Of a stretch of DNA of 12,906 bases, positions 1 to 6,653 are shown in pieces; position 1 is the stretch's first letter; each line of letters opens with the position of its first letter. Source of the stretch: Pseudomonadota bacterium. Its GTDB lineage: Bacteria; Pseudomonadota; Gammaproteobacteria; Burkholderiales; Ferrovaceae. Position numbers and translations under genes: made by a program. The notes beneath the pieces were generated by a model. That model was not told the origin of the DNA. It saw only the letters and a program-made list of their open reading frames with translations, and searched no databases. The DNA lies in contig JAJYQG010000206.1 in the NCBI GenBank assembly GCA_021794775.1, positions 1-12,906 of the forward strand, read 5' to 3'.

Positions 1-89
1 AGGGTGGCGCATATTTTACCTGATTTTTTACATTTAGATTTGATCAAACACAAACATTCCCTCATCACTCGCTTGCAGAGCCTTTGTCC

Positions 90-896
90 ATGCTGAAACC
101 CCTCAACCCTCCAATCCCTTCCTGGGCAGGCCAACGTATCTGGATCGTCGGGGCCAGCCGCGGTATCGGCGCAGCTTTGGCCCGCGAACTGTCACTCCAG
201 GGCGCCAAGTTATCCCTCTCAGGACGCCATCTTGCTCCTCTCGATCCTTGGCTGTCCACCCTTCCTGATGCCCAACGGGAACGCATTATCCTGAGCCCGC
301 TCGATGTGCAACAGACCGAGCAGCTGCAACAAACCGCGCAGCACCTTCTGCAAAATTGGGGCGGCATCGATTTGGTCATCGTGGCGGCCGGTGTTTACGA
401 TGCCATCCGCGCAGTCGATTTCGATGCTTCTCACCTGCCTGTCGTCGAGCAAACCCTGAGCATCAACCTGGCGGGGCCCTACCGGGTTGCCGCCGTCATG
501 TTGCCCATTTTGCGCCAACAGGGCGGCGGGCACCTGAGCTTCATCAGCAGCGTGGCAGGTTACAACGGACTGCCGCGCGCCTTGGCCTACGCCCCCAGCA
601 AAGCAGCACTCAACAATCTGTGTGAGGGGCTGTATTTCGAACTGAGTCCTCTGGGGATCGGTATCTCCCGTATTTGCCCTGGGTTTGTCGCCACCGACAT
701 GACCGCCTCGGTTGATGTTGCCATGCCGGCCCTCATCCAGCCCGAACAGGCAACCCAGGCCATTCTGGCCGGTCTGGCACGGGGCGATTTCGACATTCAT
801 TTCCCGCGCCGCTTTACTTATCTGCTCAAAATCTTGCAGTGGCTTCCCAGGCGCTGCTATTTCCAGCTGTTGCGCTGGGGTTTGGCATTCTCATGA
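90..896 (+). CDS. SDR-family NAD(P)-dependent oxidoreductase
   Basis: This gene encodes a 268-residue classical short-chain dehydrogenase, predicted to be a cytoplasmic oxidoreductase of a small carbonyl or alcohol substrate that cannot be named. The Rossmann nucleotide-binding motif GASRGIG is at residues 21-27, the AAG motif after strand 4 is at 99-101, and the structural Asn is in SIN at about 126. The catalytic set is Ser153/154, Tyr167 and Lys171 (YAPSK), and PGFVATDM at about 197-204 closes the cofactor site. The basic, aromatic C-terminus (HFPRRFTYLLKILQWLPRR) resembles SDRs that in other betaproteobacteria sit in cyclopropane-fatty-acid-type operons; this is recollection and was not tested. 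I chose ATG at 90 over TTG at 84 because it is the first ATG. The Shine-Dalgarno is weak (AGAG near 77-80). The stop overlaps an ATG at 893 (see the following short frame). Confidence 0.88.
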   Translation: MLKPLNPPIPSWAGQRIWIVGASRGIGAALARELSLQGAKLSLSGRHLAPLDPWLSTLPDAQRERIILSPLDVQQTEQLQQTAQHLLQNWGGIDLVIVAAGVYDAIRAVDFDASHLPVVEQTLSINLAGPYRVAAVMLPILRQQGGGHLSFISSVAGYNGLPRALAYAPSKAALNNLCEGLYFELSPLGIGISRICPGFVATDMTASVDVAMPALIQPEQATQAILAGLARGDFDIHFPRRFTYLLKILQWLPRRCYFQLLRWGLAFS

Positions 897-940
897 TGGT
901 TCGCCACGCCCTATATGAAACCCTATATGAAACCCGTTGA
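893..940 (+). pseudogene. Short coupled reading frame, possible 5' remnant of a lost gene
   Basis: An ATG at 893 overlaps the stop of the dehydrogenase gene in an ATGA arrangement typical of translational coupling. The frame encodes only 15 residues (MMVRHALYETLYETR) and then stops. The beginning (xHALYE) recalls the N-terminus of DUF1365 proteins, which often follow such dehydrogenases in betaproteobacteria. One explanation is therefore the stub of a deleted downstream gene. It could equally be chance, or a tiny peptide. The similarity rests on a few residues from memory, so confidence is low. Confidence 0.25.
909..935 (+). repeat. 12-bp tandem repeat, 2.25 copies
   Basis: The unit CCCTATATGAAA occurs at 909-920 and again without change at 921-932, and a third partial unit (CCC) follows. 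Within the short frame starting at 893 it duplicates the residues LYET without shifting the frame. It is most likely a small slippage duplication. No direct function is visible. Confidence 0.85.
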
Positions 941-965
941 CGAACCGCATAAAGTGGGGTAATTT
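937..965 (+). promoter_or_regulatory. Candidate sigma-70-like promoter for nrdJa-nrdJb
   Basis: TTGACG at 937-942 matches the -35 consensus at five of six positions. It is followed after 17 bp by TAATTT (960-965), a poor -10 with three of six matches. A start near 972 would place transcription initiation directly at the NrdR box, which suits repression by NrdR. The weak -10 keeps confidence low. Confidence 0.3.
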
Positions 966-975
966 GTCCCATAAA

Positions 976-1011
976 CCACAAGATATTGTGGTTTCAAACC
1001 AAATATCGGTT
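976..1011 (+). promoter_or_regulatory. Pair of NrdR boxes upstream of class II RNR genes
   Basis: CCACAAGATATTGTGG (976-991) matches the known NrdR-box pattern (acaCwAtATaTwGtgt) at 13 of 16 positions. It lies in a longer perfect inverted repeat with 9-bp arms at 973-981 and 986-994. A weaker second copy, AAACCAAATATCGGTT (996-1011), matches about 10 of 16 positions. Its centre is 20 bp downstream, roughly two helical turns, as expected for the paired sites bound by NrdR. NrdR is the ATP-cone repressor of ribonucleotide reductase genes. The position between the putative promoter and the nrdJa start supports the assignment. The nrdR gene itself is not in the window. Confidence 0.8.
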
Positions 1012-1064
1012 TCCTTCCCGAACGATCCTGGTCGCACCGTCATACCCAAAAACCGAGGAACCTC

Positions 1065-3200
1065 ATGCTCTCCGCCGTCAAAACTGCCGTCCATAACCTT
1101 TCTGAAGTCCCACTCCAACCGGTGTCGCTGGACATCTGGGATAAGAAATATCGGCTTAAAAACAAGGGCGGTGAGGCCGTTGACCAACATATCGACGATA
1201 CCTACAAACGTGTTGCCCAAGCCTTGGCTGAAACAGAAAGCACGCCCGAGAAACGCGCCTTCTGGTACGAACGTTTCCTCTGGGCATTGCGACGGGGAGC
1301 CATCCCGGCAGGACGCATCATGTCAAATGCCGGAGCTCTGGAACATAAGCCCGCCACCAGCACCATCAATTGCACCGTATCTGGGACCATCGAAGACAGC
1401 ATGAATGGCATTCTGGAGAAAGTTCACGAAGCCGGACTCACCCTGAAAGCAGGGTGCGGCATCGGCTACGAATTTTCCACCCTGCGTCCCAAAGGGGCCT
1501 TCGTCGCCGGGGCAGGGGCCTACACGTCCGGACCGCTGTCCTTCATGGATATCTACGACAAGATGTGTTTTACCGTTTCATCGGCCGGAGGGCGCCGAGG
1601 GGCGCAGATGGCCACTTTCGATATCGCTCATCCGGACGTCATCGATTTCATCAAGGCCAAACGCGAGGCAGGCCGATTGCGCCAGTTCAATCTATCCTGT
1701 CTCATCACCCATGAATTCATGGAGGCCGTCAAGGGCGATAAGGAATGGTCTCTGGCATTCCCCATTGGCCTTTCCGAAGCTGAAGACAGCGCTCGCCTGC
1801 TGTCAGCGGATATTGTCTGGCGTGAATGGCCTGCCCCCGAACGTCACGTCCAACGGGACGATGGCAAAGTTGCCTGCCGCATCTACAAGACCCTCAAGGC
1901 CAGGCGCCTATGGGATGTCATCATGACATCTACCTACGACTTTGCCGAACCCGGCTTCATTCTCATCGACCGCGTCAACGAAATGAACAACAACTGGTGG
2001 TGCGAAAACATCCGCGCCACCAACCCCTGCGGGGAACAGCCTTTGCCTCCTTATGGTGCTTGTCTTCTGGGCTCGATCAACTTGACCCAGTTCGTGCGCG
2101 CTCCTTTTACCGAAGAAGCCCATTTTGACTGGGATGAGTATCGCGAAGTCGTGCGAGTCTTTACCCGCATGCTGGACAATGTGGTCGATGTCAACGGGTT
2201 GCCTTTGGAAGGTCAGCGCCAGGAAATTCTCTACAAACGACGTCATGGCATGGGTTACCTGGGCCTGGGTTCAACCCTGACGCTCCTGCGTCTGTCTTAC
2301 GGTTCGCCAGAATCCTTGACGTTCACCGAAGAGGTAACGCGGGTCATGGCTGAAGAAGGCTGGCACATTGGCCTCCAACTGGCCGAAGAAAAGGGACCCG
2401 CCCCCATCATGGAAGATCTGTTCGAAGTCACACCGGCCATGATGGCGCGTCGCCCCGAAATGGCCGCCGATGGTCTCAAGGTGGGTGATCATGTATCCGG
2501 CAAAGTGCTTCTGGGACGCTACAGCCGCTACATGCAACAATTCCCGCTGGAACTGCGGGAACAAATCGCTCGCAACGGCTTGCGCTTCACGCACCATACC
2601 TCGATTGCCCCCACAGGCACCATTTCATTGTCCCTGGGTAACAATGCCAGCAATGGCATCGAACCTTCCTTTGCCCATCATTACAGCCGAAATGTCATTC
2701 GAGAGGGCAAAAAAAGCAAAGAGAAGGTCGATGTTTTCTCTCATGAGCTGCTTGCCTACCGTACCCTCATCAACCCCAAAGCCATGCCCCATGCGCAAGA
2801 TAGCGATACACGCCTGCCCGATTACTTCGTCGATTCTTCGGCCATTTCAGCACGGGCGCATGTGGATATTCAGGCCGCTGCCCAGCAATGGATTGACAGC
2901 TCGATTTCCAAAACCATCAATGTTCCGACCGATTACCCCTACGAAGATTTCAAAGATATCTACCTCTACGCCTATGACAAGGGCCTCAAAGGCTGCACCA
3001 CGTTCCGCTTTAACCCGGAAGCCTTTCAGGGTGTTTTGGTCACCGAAAAAGATTTGGAAAACACCCTCTACCGTTTCACCCTCGAAGATGGATCCACGGT
3101 GGATGTCAAAGGCAACGAAACCATTGAGTACGATGGCGAGCAGCATAGCGCCGCCAATTTGTACGACGCCCTGAAAGAAGGCTACTATGGCAAGTTCTGA
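1065..3200 (+). CDS. nrdJ: B12-dependent class II ribonucleotide reductase, catalytic chain
   Basis: This 711-residue cytoplasmic enzyme reduces ribonucleotides to deoxyribonucleotides with adenosylcobalamin as radical source, so it works with or without oxygen. Active-site features are Cys103 (INCTVSG), the NPCGE motif at 320-324 with the presumed thiyl-radical Cys322 and Glu324, Cys333 (GACLLGSINL), the phosphate-binding PTGTIS at 516-521, and LKGCTTFR at 641-648. Cys103 and Cys333 are the expected redox pair. The length matches NrdJa of split class II enzymes such as that of Pseudomonas aeruginosa. There is no N-terminal ATP-cone of about 90 residues, and the C-terminus (YYGKF) lacks the CxxC relay, which is supplied by the next gene. 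The start has a good Shine-Dalgarno, GAGG at 1055-1058, six bases before ATG. NrdR boxes lie upstream. Confidence 0.95.
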   Translation: MLSAVKTAVHNLSEVPLQPVSLDIWDKKYRLKNKGGEAVDQHIDDTYKRVAQALAETESTPEKRAFWYERFLWALRRGAIPAGRIMSNAGALEHKPATSTINCTVSGTIEDSMNGILEKVHEAGLTLKAGCGIGYEFSTLRPKGAFVAGAGAYTSGPLSFMDIYDKMCFTVSSAGGRRGAQMATFDIAHPDVIDFIKAKREAGRLRQFNLSCLITHEFMEAVKGDKEWSLAFPIGLSEAEDSARLLSADIVWREWPAPERHVQRDDGKVACRIYKTLKARRLWDVIMTSTYDFAEPGFILIDRVNEMNNNWWCENIRATNPCGEQPLPPYGACLLGSINLTQFVRAPFTEEAHFDWDEYREVVRVFTRMLDNVVDVNGLPLEGQRQEILYKRRHGMGYLGLGSTLTLLRLSYGSPESLTFTEEVTRVMAEEGWHIGLQLAEEKGPAPIMEDLFEVTPAMMARRPEMAADGLKVGDHVSGKVLLGRYSRYMQQFPLELREQIARNGLRFTHHTSIAPTGTISLSLGNNASNGIEPSFAHHYSRNVIREGKKSKEKVDVFSHELLAYRTLINPKAMPHAQDSDTRLPDYFVDSSAISARAHVDIQAAAQQWIDSSISKTINVPTDYPYEDFKDIYLYAYDKGLKGCTTFRFNPEAFQGVLVTEKDLENTLYRFTLEDGSTVDVKGNETIEYDGEQHSAANLYDALKEGYYGKF

Positions 3201-3235
3201 ACGATGAATACGTACCATGCACAAGGACCACGGCC

Positions 3236-3922
3236 ATGACCGTTAAAATCGACCAAAAAATCATCAAGTATGCTGTCGTTACGGAGAGCACGCCTGCCAC
3301 TGCCGAGGCTACTCCCGCCGCCTCCGTACACCAACTGGGGGAACCTCTGTCCCGTCCGGACAAACTGGTGGGCAATACCTACAAGATCAAGACCCCGGTC
3401 ACCGACCATGCTTTGTACATCACGATCAACGATGTCGTGATGAACGCGGGGACCCCACAGGAGCATCGGCGTCCCTTCGAAATTTTCATCAATTCGAAAA
3501 ACATGGAACATTTCCAGTGGATCGTGGCCCTGACCCGCGTCATGTCGGCCGTGTTCCGCAAGGGTGGCGACATCACCTTTTTGGTGGAAGAACTGCACAG
3601 CGTCTTCGATCCCAAGGGCGGTTACTTCAAAAAAGGTGGGAAATACATCCCCAGCCTGGTGGCCGATATCGGCGAAGTTCTGAAACAGCATCTGACCGAA
3701 ATCGGTATGCTGTCGCCTCCTGAACACGATGCCCATCAAGAAAATTTCCTGAATGCCAAGCGTCAGGAGTTCGAAGCTCAACGCGCTACGTCCGCCCAAG
3801 CCACAAGCGACCACGGTTTTCCCGAAGGGGCCACACTCTGCGCCAAATGTTCCACCCAAGCCGTGGTCAAACTCGATGGTTGCCTGACCTGCCTCAACTG
3901 TGGAGACAGCAAGTGCCAGTAG
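3236..3922 (+). CDS. nrdJb: Class II ribonucleotide reductase second chain (NrdJb, TSCPD-type)
   Basis: The 228-residue product corresponds to the separate C-terminal chain of split B12-dependent ribonucleotide reductases; P. aeruginosa NrdJb is of similar size. Residues about 45-160 form the TSCPD-like domain (FEIFINSKN, HFQWIVALTRVMSAVFRKGG). After a linker, residues 202-227 are cysteine-rich: Cys202-x2-Cys205, then Cys216, Cys219, Cys222 and Cys227, ending GDSKCQ. In single-chain homologues this tail holds a zinc-ribbon-like cysteine cluster and the redox cysteines that pass electrons from thioredoxin to the active site. The gene follows nrdJ after 35 nt on the same strand, so co-transcription under NrdR is expected. 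AAGGA lies eight bases before the ATG. A hairpin overlaps the stop codon. Confidence 0.9.
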   Translation: MTVKIDQKIIKYAVVTESTPATAEATPAASVHQLGEPLSRPDKLVGNTYKIKTPVTDHALYITINDVVMNAGTPQEHRRPFEIFINSKNMEHFQWIVALTRVMSAVFRKGGDITFLVEELHSVFDPKGGYFKKGGKYIPSLVADIGEVLKQHLTEIGMLSPPEHDAHQENFLNAKRQEFEAQRATSAQATSDHGFPEGATLCAKCSTQAVVKLDGCLTCLNCGDSKCQ

Positions 3923-3932
3923 CCCACTGGCA
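3914..3932 (+). other. Hairpin overlapping the nrdJb stop codon
   Basis: TGCCAGT (3914-3920) and ACTGGCA (3926-3932) form a perfect 7-bp stem with a 5-nt loop, and the TAG stop lies at its apex. No U-tract follows, so it is not a standard intrinsic terminator. It may protect the nrdJ mRNA 3' end or damp read-through into the LysR gene. Confidence 0.5.
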
Positions 3933-3965
3933 TCGCCAAACTCAAGCCTTTACACCGCCCGTTCC

Positions 3966-4886
3966 ATGAGAAAGCTGCCCTCTCTGCATGCGGTGCGCAT
4001 CTTTGAGGCCTGTTCTCGGGTCTTGAATTTTTCACTGGCGGCAAGAGAGTTATGCTTGACCCACAGTGCCGTCAGCCATCAGATTCGTCAACTGGAAGAC
4101 TGGCTTGGGCAGCCCCTGTTCACACGCCATGCCTCAGGGGTTCATCTCACGCCCGCCGGACAAACCTTACAGCGAGCAGCAACCCAGGCTCTCTCGACTT
4201 TGGAAGACACCTGTCAGCAACTGCTCGCCATGCCAAGTGGCGAAACGTTGACGTTGGCAGCACCGGGAAGTTTTCTTGCCCTTTGGTTGATCCGGCGCCT
4301 GGAAAATTTTGAACAACAACACCCCTCATTGCGCTTGCAGTTACAGACCCAGGGAACCTTTCACGATCTGGCGACCAACCGCATCGACGCCCTGGTGGTC
4401 AGCGGTTGTCCACCTTGGCCCCATGGCATCCAAGGCACCACGCTATTCTCGGACCGGGCTGGTCCCGTTTGCGCCCCCGACTGGCCCCATCTTCCCAGCA
4501 AGCCCACCGATCTTGACGGCCAACCGCTGCTGTACACCCTATCCCGTCGCAGCGCATGGGAGGATTGGGCCCTATTGAACGGCTGGGAAGCCCCCCAACT
4601 GCAACTGGCACGGCACTTTGACAACTTGCAATTGATGCTGGAGGCTGCCAGTGCCAAACTGGGCATCGCCATCTCCCCTGAACGGCTGGCACAACGGGAA
4701 CTGGCCCAGGGTCGTCTCATCGCCCCCCTCGGTTTTACCTCCGGTCCTTCGGAGTTTGCTCTCTGCTTCTCCAGCAACCGACTATCGGAAGAAGGTTTGC
4801 AAGCCTTAAGCCGCTGGATGACCGATCAGGCACATCGTGACGGATCGCCAGATGGGCTGAACCAAACCGGGCAGACCTCGTCATAG
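3966..4886 (+). CDS. LysR-family transcriptional regulator, GcvA-like
   Basis: This is a 306-residue DNA-binding regulator. An N-terminal winged helix-turn-helix spans about residues 5-65 (LPSLHAVRIFEACSRVLNFS, recognition helix around THSAVSHQI at 32-40, then QPLFTRH and LTPAGQ). A periplasmic-binding-protein-like effector domain covers about residues 90-290. The opening and recognition helix resemble the GcvA/AmpR branch of LysR proteins; the effector is unknown. The frame extends upstream into nrdJb, but ATG at 3966 fits the family start, whereas the earlier ATG at 3900 would add 22 unrelated residues. No clear Shine-Dalgarno is seen. LysR regulators usually control a divergent neighbour. 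Here the next gene follows after 4 nt on the same strand, so it may head an operon with the membrane protein, the isomerase and the glycosyl transferase. Confidence 0.88.
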   Translation: MRKLPSLHAVRIFEACSRVLNFSLAARELCLTHSAVSHQIRQLEDWLGQPLFTRHASGVHLTPAGQTLQRAATQALSTLEDTCQQLLAMPSGETLTLAAPGSFLALWLIRRLENFEQQHPSLRLQLQTQGTFHDLATNRIDALVVSGCPPWPHGIQGTTLFSDRAGPVCAPDWPHLPSKPTDLDGQPLLYTLSRRSAWEDWALLNGWEAPQLQLARHFDNLQLMLEAASAKLGIAISPERLAQRELAQGRLIAPLGFTSGPSEFALCFSSNRLSEEGLQALSRWMTDQAHRDGSPDGLNQTGQTSS

Positions 4887-4890
4887 AGTC

Positions 4891-5271
4891 ATGACGCCTT
4901 TCCTTGCTGCCTCCCTCAGTTACCTCGTGATGCTGGCCGCCTACTACCGGCCCCATTACCGTTATTTCCACATTCCCGTGATGACGGCCACCTTGGTTTT
5001 TGACCTCGCCATTCCCTGGTACCTGTATACCCACCGGCGTTGGTGGCACCGGTTGATCGAAAATGGCGATATTTTTTCATTCGGCGTTTGGATGCATCTC
5101 GGTCTGTTGTTCGTGCTCTACGCGCTTGAAATTGCCCAGGTTCTGAGTGCCGTGCGTATCCTGAAAGGCGATGTTACCGCGCGCCCCTTGCACCATCAAC
5201 AAGGTCGAGCTTTGCTGATGGCGCGCGCCATGATCATTGCCACTGGCGCCATCCTTGCTGATCCAACCTGA
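4891..5271 (+). CDS. Four-helix integral membrane protein, function unknown
   Basis: This 126-residue hydrophobic protein was not assigned to a named family. Predicted membrane segments are at about 4-18, 28-46, 63-88 and 108-122. Notable residues are histidines and aromatic residues near membrane edges: a short loop with tandem Trp (RRWWHR, 49-54), and FSFGVWMHLGLLF (62-74) starting the longest helix. The ATG at 4891 lies 4 nt after the LysR stop, and translational coupling may explain the lack of a good Shine-Dalgarno. The next gene starts 4 nt after its stop. The compact packing suggests a real, co-transcribed gene. A role in redox or haem handling could be imagined from the histidines, but nothing in the sequence proves it. 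Confidence 0.75.
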   Translation: MTPFLAASLSYLVMLAAYYRPHYRYFHIPVMTATLVFDLAIPWYLYTHRRWWHRLIENGDIFSFGVWMHLGLLFVLYALEIAQVLSAVRILKGDVTARPLHHQQGRALLMARAMIIATGAILADPT

Positions 5272-5275
5272 TTTC

Positions 5276-6088
5276 ATGCCGCGTTTTGCCGCCAATCTCA
5301 GTTGGCTCTACGGTGAAGCTCCTTTTGAGCAACGCCCCGCATTGGCCCATCGCGATGGTTTCACGGCCGTGGAATGCCTGTTTCCCTACGAAACCATGAA
5401 TGCTGGGCGTTTTCGGACACAACTTGACCAACAGGCCTTATCCCTGGTGCTCTTCAATGCTCCGCCGGGCGACTGGATGCGAGGGGATCGCGGTATGGCC
5501 ATCTTCCCCGAACGGCAAGAGGAATTTCGCCGCCATTTGCTGGATACCGCCCTACCCTATGCCGACATAACCGGGTGCCAGCGCTTGCATATCATGGCGG
5601 GCGTTCTCAGCCCCGAAGATAATCCCGAACGGGCACGAGAGATGTTTCTGGAAAACCTGTCCTGGGCCTGCAACCAGGTAACGTCGCATACGGTAAGCCT
5701 GGTCATCGAACCCATCAACGATACCGATATGCCAGGATATTTTCTGACGCGGCAGGAGCAGGCCCATCGGCTGGTCGCGGACATCAACTCGCCTCGTTTG
5801 GGCGTCCAAATGGACCTCTACCATTGCCAACGCATGGAAGGCCAAGTATGGGATGAAATTATGCGCTATCTCCCTGGAGGCAAGGTTCACCACATGCAGA
5901 TCGCCGGCCATCCTGGCCGCCATGAACCTTTGGCGGGCACCATTCCGTACCCCGCCATTTTCGACCTGGTGGATCGTCTTGGTTACCCAGGATATCTTGG
6001 CTGCGAGTATTCTCCTTTGGCTCAAACACAGGATGGCCTGGCACAATGGCTACCATCCAACTTTAAACTTGGCAAGAACCATGTATGA
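5276..6088 (+). CDS. hyi: Hydroxypyruvate isomerase-family enzyme
   Basis: This 270-residue TIM-barrel isomerase is clearly related to E. coli Hyi, which interconverts hydroxypyruvate and tartronate semialdehyde. It starts with the family pattern RFAANLSWLYGE. Expected metal and catalytic residues are Glu145 (LVIEPIN), Asp180 and His183 (VQMDLYHCQRMEG), Gln208 (HHMQIAGHPGRHEP) and Glu244 (GCEYSP). PPGDW at 63-67 is also conserved. The family includes OtnI (2-oxo-tetronate isomerase), so the exact substrate is uncertain. The usual partners, glyoxylate carboligase, tartronate semialdehyde reductase and glycerate kinase, are absent from the window. ATG at 5276 was chosen over the in-frame ATG at 5237 because it fits the family N-terminus and avoids overlap. 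Its end overlaps the next gene by 8 nt, so the two are probably co-translated. Confidence 0.85.
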   Translation: MPRFAANLSWLYGEAPFEQRPALAHRDGFTAVECLFPYETMNAGRFRTQLDQQALSLVLFNAPPGDWMRGDRGMAIFPERQEEFRRHLLDTALPYADITGCQRLHIMAGVLSPEDNPERAREMFLENLSWACNQVTSHTVSLVIEPINDTDMPGYFLTRQEQAHRLVADINSPRLGVQMDLYHCQRMEGQVWDEIMRYLPGGKVHHMQIAGHPGRHEPLAGTIPYPAIFDLVDRLGYPGYLGCEYSPLAQTQDGLAQWLPSNFKLGKNHV

Positions 6089-6653
6089 ACACTTGAAACG
6101 CCTCTTCGATGCTGGTGTTGCACTCACAGCCTTGGTCCTTCTGACACCTATCTTGCTGGGCACCGGCCTTGCTGTACGCTTGACTTCCCCAGGTCCCGTT
6201 CTCTATTGGTCACAGCGGGTGGGCGCCAACAGCCGGCTCTTTGCCATGCCCAAATTCCGCACCATGCAGGTCGATACCCCAGCCGTAGCGACCCATTTGC
6301 TGACCGACCCTGGGCGTTACCTGACGCCCATCGGTTCATTCCTGCGCAAGTCCAGCCTCGATGAACTGCCTCAGTTATGGAGCATTCTCAAGGGAGACAT
6401 GAGCCTAGTCGGCCCGCGCCCCGCACTCTTCAACCAGGATGACCTGATGGAACAACGACGCGCTACGGGCGTTGACCGTCTGGTACCCGGGTTGACCGGC
6501 TGGGCGCAGATCCATGGCAGAGATGAAATCCCCATCCCACAAAAAGTCGCCCTCGATGCTCATTACCTGACCCATCGATCCTTTGGGTTGGATTTGATGA
6601 TCCTGCTGCGCACCGCCGTTCAGGTGGTGCGCCGAGATGGCATCAGTCACTGA
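6081..6653 (+). CDS. Short monotopic phosphoglycosyl transferase (bacterial sugar transferase)
   Basis: This 190-residue membrane enzyme would transfer a sugar-1-phosphate from a nucleotide sugar to undecaprenyl phosphate, the first step in building an exopolysaccharide, O-antigen or glycan. One hydrophobic re-entrant segment lies at about 11-34. It is followed by SPGPVLYWSQRVG (36-48), KFRTM (58-62), the catalytic Asp94-Glu95 dyad in LDELPQLW, KGDMSLVGPRP (104-114) and PGLTGWAQIHGRD (136-148). The length fits the short PglC-like catalytic core without the extra N-terminal helices of WcaJ. The sugar cannot be told from the sequence. The first ATG fitting the family is at 6081, inside the end of the isomerase gene. 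The frame stays open far upstream but shows no family similarity there. The 3' end overlaps the convergent manC gene. Confidence 0.9.
   Translation: MYEHLKRLFDAGVALTALVLLTPILLGTGLAVRLTSPGPVLYWSQRVGANSRLFAMPKFRTMQVDTPAVATHLLTDPGRYLTPIGSFLRKSSLDELPQLWSILKGDMSLVGPRPALFNQDDLMEQRRATGVDRLVPGLTGWAQIHGRDEIPIPQKVALDAHYLTHRSFGLDLMILLRTAVQVVRRDGISH

Noticed and set aside
897..1064. Cobalamin riboswitch before the B12-dependent reductase
   Set aside because: The region is short and holds no recognisable B12-box; the palindromes fit NrdR boxes instead.
937..1404. Open frame of 155 codons on the plus strand spanning the NrdR region and the start of nrdJ
   Set aside because: It runs through the palindromes and overlaps the conserved nrdJ frame; composition looks non-coding.
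3185..3859. Open frame of 224 codons on the minus strand antisense to nrdJb
   Set aside because: No motif or ribosome site was seen; nrdJb is the conserved partner of nrdJ.
3914..3932. Intrinsic terminator after nrdJb
   Set aside because: The hairpin is perfect, but no run of T follows on the plus strand.
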